From Sciurus carolinensis (Eukaryota > Chordata > Mammalia > Rodentia > Sciuridae), in NCBI RefSeq assembly GCF_902686445.1, contig NC_062215.1:26372750-26436749 (forward strand): a DNA stretch of 64,000 nt, given 5' to 3'. Made by a program: the position numbers and the translations under genes. The notes below the pieces were generated by a model. The model ran no database searches, was not told the DNA's origin, and saw nothing but the letters and a program-made list of their open reading frames with translations. Below are positions 44,397 through 55,345 of the stretch, one piece after another (positions within the stretch are counted from its first letter, which is position 1; the number at the start of each line of letters is the position of its first letter).

Positions 44397-44554
44397 GGGA
44401 TTACAGGCATGCATCATCAATGAGTCTGGTCAGACTATCAGTTTTTTAAACTGCTTTAAAAAAAAAAAAGAAAAGAGGCTCCTAGCTCTTCCCATGTCAC
44501 TCAAGTTGTGTTAAAGAATAAAGGACCTAATTCCATTGCCATAGTATGAGTCAG
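44397..44554 (-). repeat. Inverted duplication, arm 2
   Basis: Reverse complement of 42138-42291, beginning inside a SINE (GGGATTACAGGCATGCA) and including the same non-SINE neighbour. Confidence 0.8.
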
Positions 44555-44574
44555 TAAAAACTTTAATATTCTTT

Positions 44575-45085
44575 CTTTTTTCAGTTATAGAGGACCAGAG
44601 GGCTCGTACATGCTAGGTAAGTGCTCTTCCACTGAACTATGCCTCAAGCTCATCAATACCTCCTTTTTTGTTGTTACCAGGGATTGAAACCAGGGGGCAC
44701 TTAACCACTGAGCTACATCCCCAGCCCTTTTGATGTTTTATTTTGAGACAGAGCCTCCCTAAGTTGCTTAGGGTTTTGCTAAATTGCTGAGGTTGGCTTT
44801 GAATTTGCGATCTTCCTGCCTCAGCCTCCTAAAGTGCTGGGATTACAGGTTGTGCCACTGTACCCAGCAGTACCTCCTTAAACTCAACCTCAATTGAATC
44901 CAGAGGCGCTTTACCACTGAGTTACATCTCTGGTCCTTTTATAAAATTTTTATTTTTATTTTTTTAATACAGGATCTTGCTAAATTGTTGAGGGCCTTAC
45001 TAAATTGCTGAGGCTGGCCTCAAAGTACCATCCTCCTGCCTCAGCCTCCCTAATCCCTGGGAATATAGGTGTGCACCCCACCCCA
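44575..45085 (-). repeat. Reverse ID and two reverse B1-ID SINEs
   Basis: ID 44575-44655; SINE 44664-44868 flanked by AATACCTCCTT and AGTACCTCCTT; SINE 44884-45085. Confidence 0.8.
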
Positions 45086-45157
45086 ACTCTCACTTCAATT
45101 TTCTGTTTGTTAATCCTCAGACCAAAAATAAATAAATAAATAAATAAAACAAACTTT

Positions 45158-45445
45158 TGACCTGGCCTGTTGCCTACACCTGTAATACTAGCAACTTGGT
45201 AGGCTGAGGCAGAAGGATTGCAAGTTGGAGGTCAGCCTCAGCAATTTAGCGGATACCCTATCTCAAAATAAAAAATAAAAAAAGTACTGGAGATGTAGCT
45301 CACTGGTAAAGCACCCCTGGGTTAAATCCTCAGTAAAAAAGAAAACCCAAACAAAACAACTTTCAGTGCTGGGGATATAACTCAGTTGCAGAGTACTTGC
45401 CTAGCATGTGTTAGGCCCTGAGCTTGATCCTAGTACCACAAAAAG
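45158..45445 (+). repeat. Forward B1-ID SINE and ID element
   Basis: Dimer 45158-45345 and ID 45362-45445 (TGGGGATATAACTCAGTTGC). Confidence 0.8.
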
Positions 45446-45559
45446 AATACCAAAACAAAAACAAACCGGTAAATCATAGCTATAAGTGAATGTAACTGGT
45501 GTCTGTTTCTTCCATATATCTATATTTTTGTGTTGTCTCTTGATGCTTACCTAATTCAT

Positions 45560-45960
45560 TGGGTGTATCACTCTGCACTGTTCTAGTTACTGAGGATGCT
45601 ACTGTGAACAAATCAGAGTTCCTGATTTCAAAGAACATACAGCCTTGTGGTGGGAGAGGGGACAAGGAAAACAAGAATGCGATAGCACTTACTATAGAAG
45701 CGGCACGGCAGAGGCATGGTGGTCATGAGTATGGACACTCACGTGTCACGTGTCACTGGTACTACATTCAGAAAAGAGATCTGCCTGGTGATTTGAATTT
45801 GGTAGTCATCAGCAAAAGGTGGCAGCAGAGGTCATGGGAACAGAAGAGACAGCTTCAAGAGAGTCAGTGAGTGCTGCGAGAAGGTAACCAGACAGAACCC
45901 TGGAGAACACTCAACATTTTAATGATTAACAGAAGGAAAATTCTCAAATGAGCTTAAAGA
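45560..45960 (-). repeat. L2-like fragment
   Basis: CTGTTCTAGTTACTGAGGAT, CTACTGTGAACAAATCAGAG and AAGAACATACAGCCTTGTGG resemble a reversed L2 3' end. Confidence 0.55.
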
Positions 45961-46221
45961 GGAATAACTTGAATCACAGGAGGAAAAGCAGAAGGAGAGG
46001 AGGTATTGGCAACAATGGAGCAACTCTCACAGGGTCAAATGCTGCAAAAAAAAAAAAAAAGAAAGGGACTGAAGAATGTAGAAGGGTTTGACCTTCAGGA
46101 GATTGCTGGTGAACTTGGAGAGGAAAGTTGCAGTGGAGTGTTGTGGGTGGCAGTCAGACTACCTTAGTCCACTTAGGTCATATAGCAAAATGTCATAACC
46201 CGTGTGACTTATAAACAGCAG

Positions 46222-46410
46222 AGCCAGGCATGGGGCTGCATACCTGTAATCCCAGTGGCTTGGGAGGCTGAGGCAAGAGGATCACAAGTTCAAGGCCAGC
46301 CTCAGCAGCTAAAGCAAGATCCGGTCTCAAAATAAAATATGAAAAGGCTGGGGATGTTACTTGGTGGTAGAGCACCTCTGGGCTCACTCCTTAGTACATT
46401 AAAAAAAAGA
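46222..46410 (+). repeat. B1-ID dimeric SINE
   Basis: CATGGGGCTGCATACCTGTA start, ID half GGGGATGTTACTTGGTGGTA. Confidence 0.85.
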
Positions 46411-46458
46411 AATAGCAAGGATGTTTAAGGTAAAATGGTGGCATAAAGAAGAATGTGA

Positions 46459-47008
46459 TCCTCCTCAGTTTACACCCAAAGGACCTAAAATCAGCATACT
46501 ACAGTGATGCAGCTATATCAATGTTTATAGCAGCTCAACTCACAATAGCTGCTAAACTATGGAATCAACCTAGGTGCCCTTCAACAGATGAATGGATAAA
46601 GAAAATGTGGTACGTATACACAATGGAATATTACTCAACCTTAAAGAAGAATGAAACTATGGCATTTGTAGGCAAATGGATGGAACTAGAAAATATCATG
46701 CTAAGAGAAATAGCCAGTCCCAAACAACCAAAGGCCGAATATTTTCTCTGATAAGCGAATGCTCATCCATAGTGGGGGCAAGTAGGGAAGAATGAAGGAA
46801 TTTTGGATTGTGTAGAGGGGAGCGAGGGGAGGGATGGGGCAGTGGGGATGGGAAGGATGGTAGAATGAGATAGACATATTACCCTGTATACATGTATGAT
46901 TACAGTACGGGTGTGACTCAGCACCATGTATAGCCAGAGGGATGAGAAGTTATGCTCCATTTGTGTACAATGTGGCAAATTGCATTCTACTGTCCTGCAT
47001 AATCAAAT

Positions 47009-47052
<44 letters not shown>

Positions 47053-47060
47053 AGGATAGA
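46459..47060 (+). mobile_element. 5'-truncated L1 LINE with target duplication
   Basis: Encodes the end of L1 ORF2 (YTMEYYSTLKKNETMAFVGKW segment near 46611-46675), then a 3' UTR, and ends in a GATA repeat at about 47011-47052 instead of poly-A. GAAGAATGTGAT precedes it and GAAGGATGTGAT follows, fitting a target duplication. Confidence 0.85.
47011..47052 (+). repeat. GATA microsatellite at L1 tail
   Basis: About ten GATA units, then GAAGGATAGATAGAAGG. Confidence 0.95.
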
Positions 47061-47179
47061 TAGAAGGATGTGATGCATTCTGTGTGGCACATCGAGGATT
47101 CAGGTCCAGGTTGGCATCCTGGAGCTAATGGAGGTAGGGTGGTGAGCTGGAAGACAGGTAGGAGATGAATTGCTGGGGG

Positions 47180-47460
47180 TGGGGAAACAGCCCTGGGAGA
47201 CTGGAACCAATAAATGGTGTAACATGGAAAACGAAAGTGTTTGGGGTGAAGGAGCCAGAGCAAATGAGGCTGGAGAAGCAGGTCAGATCCAGGGCTACCT
47301 TGTGGTGTTTGAACCTTAGAGAAGATGGGGAACCATTGAAGGGTTCTGAGCAAGGAAAAGGTGTGACCAGACTTATATGTAGAAGGATGGCTGCGGCAGC
47401 AAGACAGATGGACGAGGGGCATGGGGCATGCCAGAGCCTGGGAAGCGGTCAGAAGACCTG
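47180..47460 (-). repeat. L2-like fragment
   Basis: GGGGAACCATTGAAGGGTTC and TGAGCAAGGAAAAGGTGTGA match the reversed L2 body. Confidence 0.55.
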
Positions 47461-47499
47461 CAGTAGTAACTGTGCCTCCTTTAATAAGCGCTCACTAGG

Positions 47500-47582
47500 G
47501 TTTGGGGATGTGGCTCAGTGGCAGGGCGCTCGCTTGCAGAGCACGCACAGGATCTGGGTTTCATCCCCAGCACTGCCTAAAA
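47500..47582 (+). repeat. ID SINE
   Basis: GGGGATGTGGCTCAGTGGCA and TTTCATCCCCAGCACTGCC. Confidence 0.85.
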
Positions 47583-47609
47583 AAGAAAAAAGGTCCCTGG
47601 ACCTTCCAT

Positions 47610-47895
47610 AAGAAGATACCACAGGCTGCGTGACTTCAACAGAGATATATTTTCTCAAGTTCTGGAGGCCACCTTCTTCATCCTCGCTTGGCCTTTCCCC
47701 TGGTGTGTCCTTGTGTATCTAAATTTCCTGTTCTTATAAGGATACTAGTCAGGTTGGATTACAGCTCACTCTGATGGTCTCATTTTAATGGGATCAACTC
47801 TTCAAAGGCCCTATCTCCAAACACAGCCACATTCTGAAGTGCCGGAGGAGGTCTGCAAAGTATGAACTCGGGTGGGAGACACAACTCAAGCCCTT
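47610..47895 (+). repeat. Old interspersed repeat, same family as 845-1095
   Basis: Contains TCAAGTTCTGGAGGCC, TTATAAGGATACTAGTCAG and AAAGGCCCTATCTCCAAACA. Confidence 0.5.
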
Positions 47896-47934
47896 AATGT
47901 TTCCTTTTTCTTTTTCTTCTTTTTTCCTTCTTCT

Positions 47935-48158
47935 GTTTTGTGGTCCTGGAGACTGAGTCCTAGAACACTCTATCACTGAGCTACATCTCCAGGCCTTTTT
48001 ATTTATTTATTTTTTATGACACCTTTTAATGACCCACAGACTGATCCTAGCTCAGGAAGCCTCTCTTCCTTCTTCTTTTTTTTTTTTTTTACCTTTATTT
48101 TATTTATTTATTTTTATGTGGTGCTCAGGATCGAACCCAGTGCCTCACACGTGCTAGA
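47935..48158 (-). repeat. Two reverse ID-like pieces
   Basis: 47935-47999 (CACTGAGCTACATCTCCAGG) and 48075-48158 (TGTGGTGCTCAGGATCGAAC). Confidence 0.7.
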
Positions 48159-48159
48159 G

Positions 48160-48494
48160 ACGGGGGTCTCACTAAGCTGCTTAGGGCCTCGCTAATTTGC
48201 TGAGGCTGGCTTTGAACTCATGATCTTCCTGCCTCAGCCTCCCCAGTTGCTGGGATTACAGGCATGCACCAGTACACCTGGCATTTTATTTTTTCTTATG
48301 AGTTAGGCTCCCCCTAAATTGCCTAGACTGGCTTTGAACTTGCAATCTTTCTGCCTCAGCCTCCCTAGTCACTGGGATTACAGGCATGCACCAGTACGCC
48401 TGGCATTTTATTTTTTCTTATGAGTTAGGCTCCCCCTAAATTGCCTAGACTGGCTTTGAACTTGCAATCTTTCTGCCTCAGCCTCCCTAGTCAC
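48160..48494 (-). repeat. Reverse SINE with a 122-bp tandem duplication
   Basis: The B1 half from 48160 leads into units 48251-48372 and 48373-48494, which differ at only one position that I can find (ACACCTGG against ACGCCTGG). Confidence 0.9.
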
Positions 48495-48512
48495 TGGGAT
48501 TACAAATGTGTG

Positions 48513-48740
48513 CCCCTGGGTGGGTACGGTGCGCATGCCTATAATCACGGCCACTGGGGAGGCTGAAGCAGGAAGATCGTGAGTTCAAAGCAGCCTCAGC
48601 AATTTAGTGAGGCCCTAAGCAACTTAGTGAGATGCTATGTCAAAATAAAAATAAAAAAGGGCTAGGGATGTGGTTCACTGGTAAAACTCCCTGGGTTGGA
48701 AGGAAGGAAGGAAGGAAGGAAAGAAGGAAGAAAGGAACCC
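48513..48740 (+). repeat. B1-ID SINE with GGAA-repeat tail
   Basis: GGTACGGTGCGCATGCCTAT start. The ID half breaks off at CCCTGGGTT and runs directly into GGAA units at 48697-48735. Confidence 0.8.
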
Positions 48741-49235
48741 AAGTGTTGCCATCACACATGGCAGCATTTTCTGTTAACAACAGTAACAGGTATGGAATGG
48801 GATCTGGAGACCACTGGTTAATAAGATTAAATTGCCCATTTCATCATTAGGAAACAATTAACTGATATAACCCATAAAAATTATAGTCTGGATATTGTGA
48901 TATATTAATAATGATTACATTTACCTTTGGATCCTTGAGGCTCAGCAGAGTCTGATACAAGTAATGCTGGAGCTGGATGAATTAATAAAGGATTAAAGAA
49001 GGAATTTGCTCTCTATAGTGGTAACACACACTGGACTGTGGCTGCCTTAGACTAGCAAAAGACTTGTAAAATAAGACTTGTCTAGTGTGTGACTGTGTAA
49101 GGAGTTCCTGCCTCTATGATCCAAATGCACTGGTATTCTGGGTTCAAGACTGAATTGTCATTGTTGTGACAATTTTGTCTCCTACAGGTCAGGTCAGGTC
49201 AGGAACTCCCTGAAAACCAGGAATTATTATTTGGG

Positions 49236-49440
49236 GTTGAGGGGTACTGGAGATTGAACCCAGGGATGCTTAACCACTGAGCCACATCCGCAGTCCCTTT
49301 TAATATTTTATTTAGAGATGAGGTCTCCATAAGTTGCTTAGAGACTTGTTAAATTGCTAAGGCTGGCTTTAAACTCATGATCCTCCTGCCTCAGCCTCCT
49401 GAGTCACTGAGATTAAAGGTGAGTGCCATCAGGCCCAGTG
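49236..49440 (-). repeat. B1-ID dimeric SINE
   Basis: GAGATTGAACCCAGGGATGC and CTAAGGCTGGCTTTAAACTC. Confidence 0.85.
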
Positions 49441-49556
49441 AGAACCGGGTTTTAAACACCTATTTGTAATCCCAGCTAGTAGTCTAGTTCCCAGCACAGA
49501 GCACATGCACCATTTAACTTTGTGGACTAAATGAGAGCATTAGATTAAATTTTTTT

Positions 49557-50132
49557 TTAGCTGGGCTTGGCAGCACCTACCTCTAATCCCAGCTACTCAG
49601 GAGGTTGAGGTAGGATTGCAAGTTCAAGAACAACCTTGGCAATTTAGCAAGAACCTGTCCCAAAATACAAAATGAAAAGGGTCCAAATGCATACAAATAA
49701 AAAGCAAGTGAAAATAAAATCAGTTCAACCAAAGATAAACCATTTAAAGATGTCAGTAAATGGGGGAAATGATGTGGGACATATGGCAACTCTGTCTTCA
49801 AAATTTTACTGCAAATCTTAAACTATTGTTAAAAAAATAAAATATCTTTAAAACATTAGTGAAACAAGAAAAATGAAAGACTATAATATGATGCACAGCA
49901 TACATTAAATATAGTACAATGAACTTTATGAAGATAAAAGTGGGGCAGACATGGCGGCACACATCTATAATCCCAGAAACTCAGGAGGCTGAGGCAGAAG
50001 GACGGCAAGTTCTAGGCCAGACTCAGCAACTCAGCGAGATCCTCTCTCAATAAATAAATAGGACTGGGAATGTAGTTCAATGGTAAAGTGCCCAGGTTCA
50101 ACCCCCACTACCCCAAAAAAGATAAAAAAAAA
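49557..50132 (+). repeat. SINE, L1 3' tail and SINE
   Basis: B1-like monomer 49557-49682, L1M-like tail about 49745-49850, and B1-ID dimer 49941-50132. Confidence 0.7.
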
Positions 50133-50599
50133 AACCCTGAAGGATGATAAGGAGTCAGTTGAGCAAAGTGGGCAGAAAGGAACGCAGGGGAGAGATATTG
50201 CATGAACTAAGGCCATCTCATTTTATGAAGTAATGTTCATCATTATTGAAAATATACCTAAAGCTGATGCTCTGATTATAAGGACTCATTAAGTGAACCA
50301 AGGGTGCCAGACATTTGAGAGGTGCAGATGTAGACTTGGGTAGAGAAGGAACTTGTAAAGAATCCTGTGATGTAGCTACAGAGGTAAAAAGAAAATCTGA
50401 AGAGTCTAAGAGACTAGGAAGTAGAAAAAGGAAGTGTTTCAAGAAGGTGAAAGCAATTAACATTGTGGAAAACTGCGACAGGTCTGGGAGAAGCCTGAAG
50501 AGTGTCCATTGGACCTTGTGGTGGGGAGCCACTGGAATAGGTTGAGGAAGAGGGGAAATGAAAAAGTGAAATGGCATTGGCAATACCATTGGAAAACAG

Positions 50600-51480
50600 G
50601 GTGTGAAGCAAGGGCACATACCTGTAATCCCAGCTACTTGGGAGGCTAAGGCAGGAGGATGCCAAGTTCAAGGCCGGTCCGAGAATTTAATAAGATTTTT
50701 TAGTTTGGGGTCAAAATAAGAAAATAAAAAGTGGGAGGATGTGTCAGTGGTAGAGTGCCTCCAGGTTCAATTCCAGTACCAAAAAAAAAAAAAAGAAAAA
50801 AGTAAGCAAAATGGTGTTATTTCCTCTTCGCTTAAAAGGCTTTTTTTTTTTTTTTCTTCCTCCCAGACCTGGGGATCTACCCAGGGCAATCTACCACTGA
50901 GCTACACTAAGCTACAACACTGGTCCTTTTTTATTTCTTATTTTGAGACAGGGTCACACTAAGTTGCCCAGGCCATCCTCAAATTTGTGATCCTCCTGCC
51001 TAAACCTCCTGAATAGCAAGTAACTGGGATTAGAGGTATGTGCCACCATAACCCCCCCTTTTTTTGATGCCAGGGATTGAACCCGGGGGACTTAACCACT
51101 GGGCCACATCCCCAGTCCCTTGTATTTTATTAGAGACAGGGTCTCGCTGAGTTGCTTAGGGCCTGCCTAAATTGTTGAGGCTGTCTTTGAACTCGAGATC
51201 CTCCTGCCTCACCCTCCTGAACTGCTGTGATTTTAATTTTAGTTTTTTTATTTTGAATTTTGATACAGGGTCTTGCTAAATTGCTTAGGGCCTGGCCAAG
51301 TACTGAGGATGGTCTTGAAGTTGTGATCCTGGGTCAGATGACACAAACCTGTGACTCCCTGAGGCAGGGGATCACAAATCTGAGGTCAGCCTGGGTAATT
51401 CAGTGAGACCTTGTCTCAAAATAAATAAAAAGGGTTTGGGATGTAGCTCAGTGGTAGAGGGCTACCTCCCTGCCTTAAAG
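50600..51480. repeat. SINE cluster
   Basis: Forward dimer 50600-50785; reverse dimers 50835-51055 and 51056-51235; reverse B1 piece 51240-51330; forward dimer 51330-51480. Confidence 0.75.
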
Positions 51481-51706
51481 AAACAAACCAACCCCCCCCC
51501 CAAATCATCTGTTAGGCCTGTTTTATCAATGTGGGGGGTCTTACATTGTATCAATTCATTTCATTTTCACAGTAACACTGTGAGTGGGGGACAGTATCAT
51601 CTGCATTTACAGATGAGGGTACTAGAACACAGAGGAATGAAACTGGGATTATATTCCCAGATAATTTGGCTTTAAGAGTCCATACCCTTAACTGTACTGG
51701 AGTACT

Positions 51707-51712
<6 letters not shown>

Positions 51713-51750
<38 letters not shown>

Positions 51751-51952
51751 TATATATGTATGATATATATATGTATATATAAAATATATATAATATATAT
51801 TATATAATATATAAAACGTGTATTATACAATATATAAAATATATTATATATAAAATATCATATATCATATAATATATAATATATTATATGTATATCATAT
51901 AATATATAAAATATATTATATATAATATATAATATATATATTATATATATTA
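51713..51952. repeat. AT-rich low-complexity tract
   Basis: About 240 bp almost entirely of TA/ATA/TATAA units, followed directly by a reverse ID (51955-52042). The tract may have grown from a repeat tail. Confidence 0.95.
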
Positions 51953-51954
51953 AT

Positions 51955-52042
51955 TTTTTTTCCCCTTTGCAGTGCTAGGATCAAACCCAGGGCCTCAGGA
52001 GTGCTAAGCAAGTGCTCTAACACTGAGCTACACCGCCAGCCC
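51955..52042 (-). repeat. ID SINE
   Basis: AGTGCTAGGATCAAACCCAG and CTGAGCTACACCGCCAGCCC. Confidence 0.85.
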
Positions 52043-52149
52043 CTACTATCCCAATTTGTATTGCTATCTTTGTGTCTTAGGGAATCTCTCCCACACTGAT
52101 ATACAAGGTCCACTGAAGCAAGGATTGTGTCTGAAAGATTCCGAGTATA

Positions 52150-52208
52150 GCTTCAAGCACAGTGCCTGATACATGATAAATACTCAGCTATTTGTTGAAC
52201 AAATGAAT
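52150..52208 (+). repeat. MIR/L2 terminus
   Basis: AGCACAGTGCCTGATACATG and TATTTGTTGAACAAATGAAT. Confidence 0.6.
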
Positions 52209-52221
52209 CACCAAAATAATT

Positions 52222-52443
52222 TTTTATGTGTGTTTTGGACAGTACAGGTGATTGAACCCAGCGCCTCGCACTTGCTAGGCAAGTGCGCTACCACTGAACT
52301 ACACTGCCAGCACTTTAAAATTTTGAGACAGGGTCTCCTTAGGTTTCCCAAAGAAGCCTCGAAATTGAAGCTGGCCTTGAGCTTGCGATCCTCCTGCTTC
52401 AGCCCCCCGGACAGCTGGGTTTACAGGCCTGCGCCACCCAGCT
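52222..52443 (-). repeat. B1-ID dimeric SINE
   Basis: Reverse ID (GATTGAACCCAGCGCCTCGC), then reverse B1 ending CCTGCGCCACCCAGC. Confidence 0.85.
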
Positions 52444-52639
52444 GAATCAATAATATTAAAGAAATTCCAGACAGGTGTCAGGACTGAACGCCCATACTCC
52501 CTGTCCCATGATTTCCCACCCTATCAATCAGGGGAAATCGGGACAAGCCTGACAGAGGAGGCGGGTAGCACTGCCACTAGGCGAATGGAGTAGGAACAAG
52601 AAATCCGAGTGCAGATTTTGTTTCCCTGGCTGAAAAGAT

Positions 52640-53330
52640 GGCACCGTGGGCACCACGTGGACAAAGGAAAACACTCCCTCTTTTCCATTTCGGGGGCGGT
52701 GTCCAAGTTTCAAGACGCAGGCCCGAGTTTCTCACCGTGAAAAATCCCGGGAAGTCCCGGCGCGCCGGCAGGCAGCGCCCAGGCGCAGCCGGGGGCAGGG
52801 GCGGGGTCCGGGCCGAGACGGCGTCTCGGCGGGCCCCGCCCCCGCGCCGCGGAAGTCGCGCCGCCCTGGCCGCCAGGCTTGGGCGTGTCCGCGGGCGCAC
52901 GGCATGCTGGGAAGGCGCCCGCGCGGCGGCCATTTTGTGTTATCGGCTCCTCTGTGGAGGAGGCTGTTCGGCCTGAGAGCGGGCCGAGGGGGTTGGCGAC
53001 CGTGTCGCCGGTGTTTTCGTTGGCGGGTGCCAGGGCTGGTGGGAGCAGCCGCCCGAAGGAAGCACCATGATTTCGGCCGCGCAATTGTTGGATGAGTTAA
53101 TGGGCCGGGACCGAAACCTCGCCCCGGACGAGAAGCGCAGCAACGTGCGGTGGGACCACGAGAGCGTAAGTCCCGCGGGTCTTGGGCCTGTGCCCGGGCG
53201 CCGTGGGGGAGGGGAGCGGCGCGGGCCCCGGCTGGGGCTGCGGCGCGATTTGGGACCAGGGCCGCTGGTGGTCGCGCATCCGACTCGATGGCCCATGGGC
53301 GCCGAGAGGGTGTCCCCGGAGGGAAGATTG
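52640..53330 (+). promoter_or_regulatory. LUC7L3: CpG island and LUC7L3 promoter
   Basis: Dense CpG DNA around exon 1 without a TATA box. Motifs: E-box CCACGTGG 52653-52660; kappaB-like GGGAAGTCCC 52749-52758; G-quadruplex pattern 52791-52812; ZNF143-like GGCATGCTGGGAA near 52901-52913; YY1-like GGCGGCCATTTT near 52924-52935. The start site is probably between about 52900 and 53000; this is inference. Confidence 0.75.
53067..53165 (+). CDS. LUC7L3: LUC7L3, first coding exon (partial gene)
   Basis: LUC7-like 3 (also called CROP) is a nuclear SR-type protein related to yeast Luc7p that associates with U1 snRNP and influences 5' splice-site choice (family knowledge). The exon encodes 33 residues, MISAAQLLDELMGRDRNLAP then DEKRSNVRWDHES. 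That is the start of the LUC7 domain; it ends on a codon boundary before a strong GTAAGT donor. The expected next exon (starting VCKYYLCG) was not found before the window ends, so intron 1 is longer than 10.8 kb here. The ATG lies in AGCACCATGA with A at -3. The paralogues LUC7L and LUC7L2 start differently, so the call is firm, and the position next to ANKRD40 agrees. Confidence 0.95.
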
Positions 53331-53572
53331 CGCCCGTCCCCCAGGATGGGGGTGATTTGTTGTTGTTTTACTCTCGAGGAAGTCCGGTACAGCCATTGGC
53401 AAGGTTGAAAAGCACCTTGATGAGGCGGGGAAACGCGGGAAAGGAAGGATGGGCGCATCTTATTCCGTCTGAAGGGTTCGAATTTCCACCTCATGAAATC
53501 GGGAGAAGGGCACATTCTTCCGTTATGTGGGTTGAGCGTTATATTTGGCTGAGATTTCTGACCAAGAGTAGC

Positions 53573-53609
<37 letters not shown>

Positions 53610-54090
53610 TGGCAGTGTCTTGTTTATGAATGGTTCAATTTCGAAGCAGCTTTGGGAAAGTAGAAATTTAAAGGTGGTAATAACTTGGTAGGTGACAGCC
53701 GTGATGATTTACAAATATTGTGTGATAGCAGTTCTTGTGAGTCCCTCAGATAGGCGGTTGTCAAGGCTTTTTCTTCCACACAAAGCTCATTCGATCCTCT
53801 TATCCCTGTGAGTAAGTGTAGACTTTCTAACCCTAGGTTCACGGGTGAGACTTGAGTCTCTCCCCAGTCTCTTGGCAGGTGTTTGGCGAAACTGAACCTA
53901 ATCGTTGTAGTTCTGTTCACTTTCCACAATTCTATGAAACTGGCTCCCTGCAAGTACTGTCCTGTGCTTTAATCTAGTTTTGAACATGCAGTGTAGCTTT
54001 TATTTTAGGTACGTGAAGAATACAGGTAGAACTTAATTTTTCTTTGCGATTATAATAAACCATGGTAATTTTAAAGCAGTTTGTTATCAA

Positions 54091-54215
54091 ACCCGGCGCG
54101 GTGGCGCACGCCTGTAATCCCAGCGACTCCTGAGGCTGAGGCAGGAATATCGCAGGTTCGAGGCCAACCTCAGCAATTTAGCGAGACACTGGAGATGTGG
54201 CTCAGTAGTTCCTCT
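54091..54215 (+). repeat. Young B1-ID SINE, internally shortened
   Basis: CGGCGCGGTGGCGCACGCCT keeps several CpGs. The link between halves is missing and the ID part is cut short. Confidence 0.75.
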
Positions 54216-54459
54216 TACCCCTGTCTCCCCCATGCAGTGGCTATCAGACTATAAGGAATAGTTAAAGAAATGGACTTCTTTGTTGCTGTTGTTATTATTA
54301 TCATATTTCTAAATAGAGTTTTATAGTTACACATACTAATTGGGTTCATCCCTGCAAACTCATACATGCATGCATAGAAATCGATTTTGGTTCATGATCT
54401 CCCCACTTCCCCTCTCCCTTACAGACTTTTTAAGAAAATTGGTTGCTTGCTTTTTTTTT

Positions 54460-54577
54460 TAGTTGTAGATGGACCCAATACCTCTATTTATTTATTTTTA
54501 TGGGTGCTAAGGATTGAACTCAGTGCTTCACACATGCTAGGTGAGTGCTCTACCACTGAGCCAAGATCCCAGCCCTA
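54460..54577 (-). repeat. ID SINE with extended tail
   Basis: Starts AGTTGTAGATGGACCCAATA (reverse of the extended tail), then TTTA units and a reverse ID body. Confidence 0.85.
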
Positions 54578-54951
54578 TTGCTTGCTTTTTTGGAACAGGC
54601 TTTGGATAAAGTAAAATTTCTCTTTTGCAATGCAAGAAAACAGGTTGGTGTTGGATGAGTCCTTTAAATAACTTTTTAAAAAGTGTGTTTGTCTAAAGTT
54701 GTTCTTAATAGAATCCATCCAGTAAGATATTTGTCATTTATGCATTTGTCATTGTTCTAGATGGGACTGTGAATCCTGCAGATTTTTTTCTTTTTAAATA
54801 TTATGGTCTCCTCCTCTCTTGTTACCATACCTGTATAAGGGTAACTGTTACTTATCTTGAGTCTCTTTACTCCTCTTTGTCACAGTGAAGTAACTTTAAA
54901 AAAATTTTTTTTTTTCTTAACCACCCAACTCCAAATGCTCCTCAGTCCCCC

Positions 54952-55345
54952 CAGAGCTGGGAAATGAATTCAGGGCCTTGAGTGTGCTAGGCAAGCACTC
55001 TACCATGGAGCTACATCCCCTTAAAAACTTCTATTTTTACTTTTTTGGTACCTGGGATTGAACCCAGGGGTGCTTAACCACTGAGCCAAGTCCTTGGCCC
55101 TTTTTATTTTGAGACAGGGTCTTGCTAGATTGCTTAGGGCCTGCTAAGTTGCTGAGACTGGCCTTGAACTTGGTGATCCTCCTGTCTCAGTCTCCCATGT
55201 CACTGGGATTACAGGTGTGGGCACTGCATCCAACTCAGAAAAAATTTTGACCACTTAACTGAACCTTTTTATTTGCTGTGCTGAGTATTGAATTCAGGAC
55301 CTCCTGCCTTCAAGGCAAGCCCTTAACCACATACCCAGCCCCTAA
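54952..55345 (-). repeat. ID, B1-ID dimer and ID
   Basis: ID 54952-55022, dimer 55040-55234, ID 55270-55345, all reverse. Confidence 0.8.

Larger units (their letters stand above)
41058..52640. other. Intergenic region ANKRD40-LUC7L3
   Basis: 11.6 kb between divergent promoters. 41058-42130 looks single-copy, and I see nothing coding. From 42138 to 52445 it is mostly nested SINEs, one solo LTR, L1 and L2 fragments and simple repeats, listed separately. Short single-copy gaps occur near 48750-49200 and 50140-50600. Confidence 0.8.

Noticed and set aside
45559..45870. 103-codon plus-strand frame
   Set aside because: Lies inside an L2-like fragment and resembles no protein.
48697..48735. Regular repeats as a CRISPR-like array
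   Set aside because: Simple GGAA microsatellite in a mammalian genome; no spacer structure here or elsewhere.
52577..53515. Several 110-190-codon frames on both strands around the LUC7L3 island
   Set aside because: CpG-island composition removes stops; only the short MISAAQLL frame matches a known protein and ends at a good donor.
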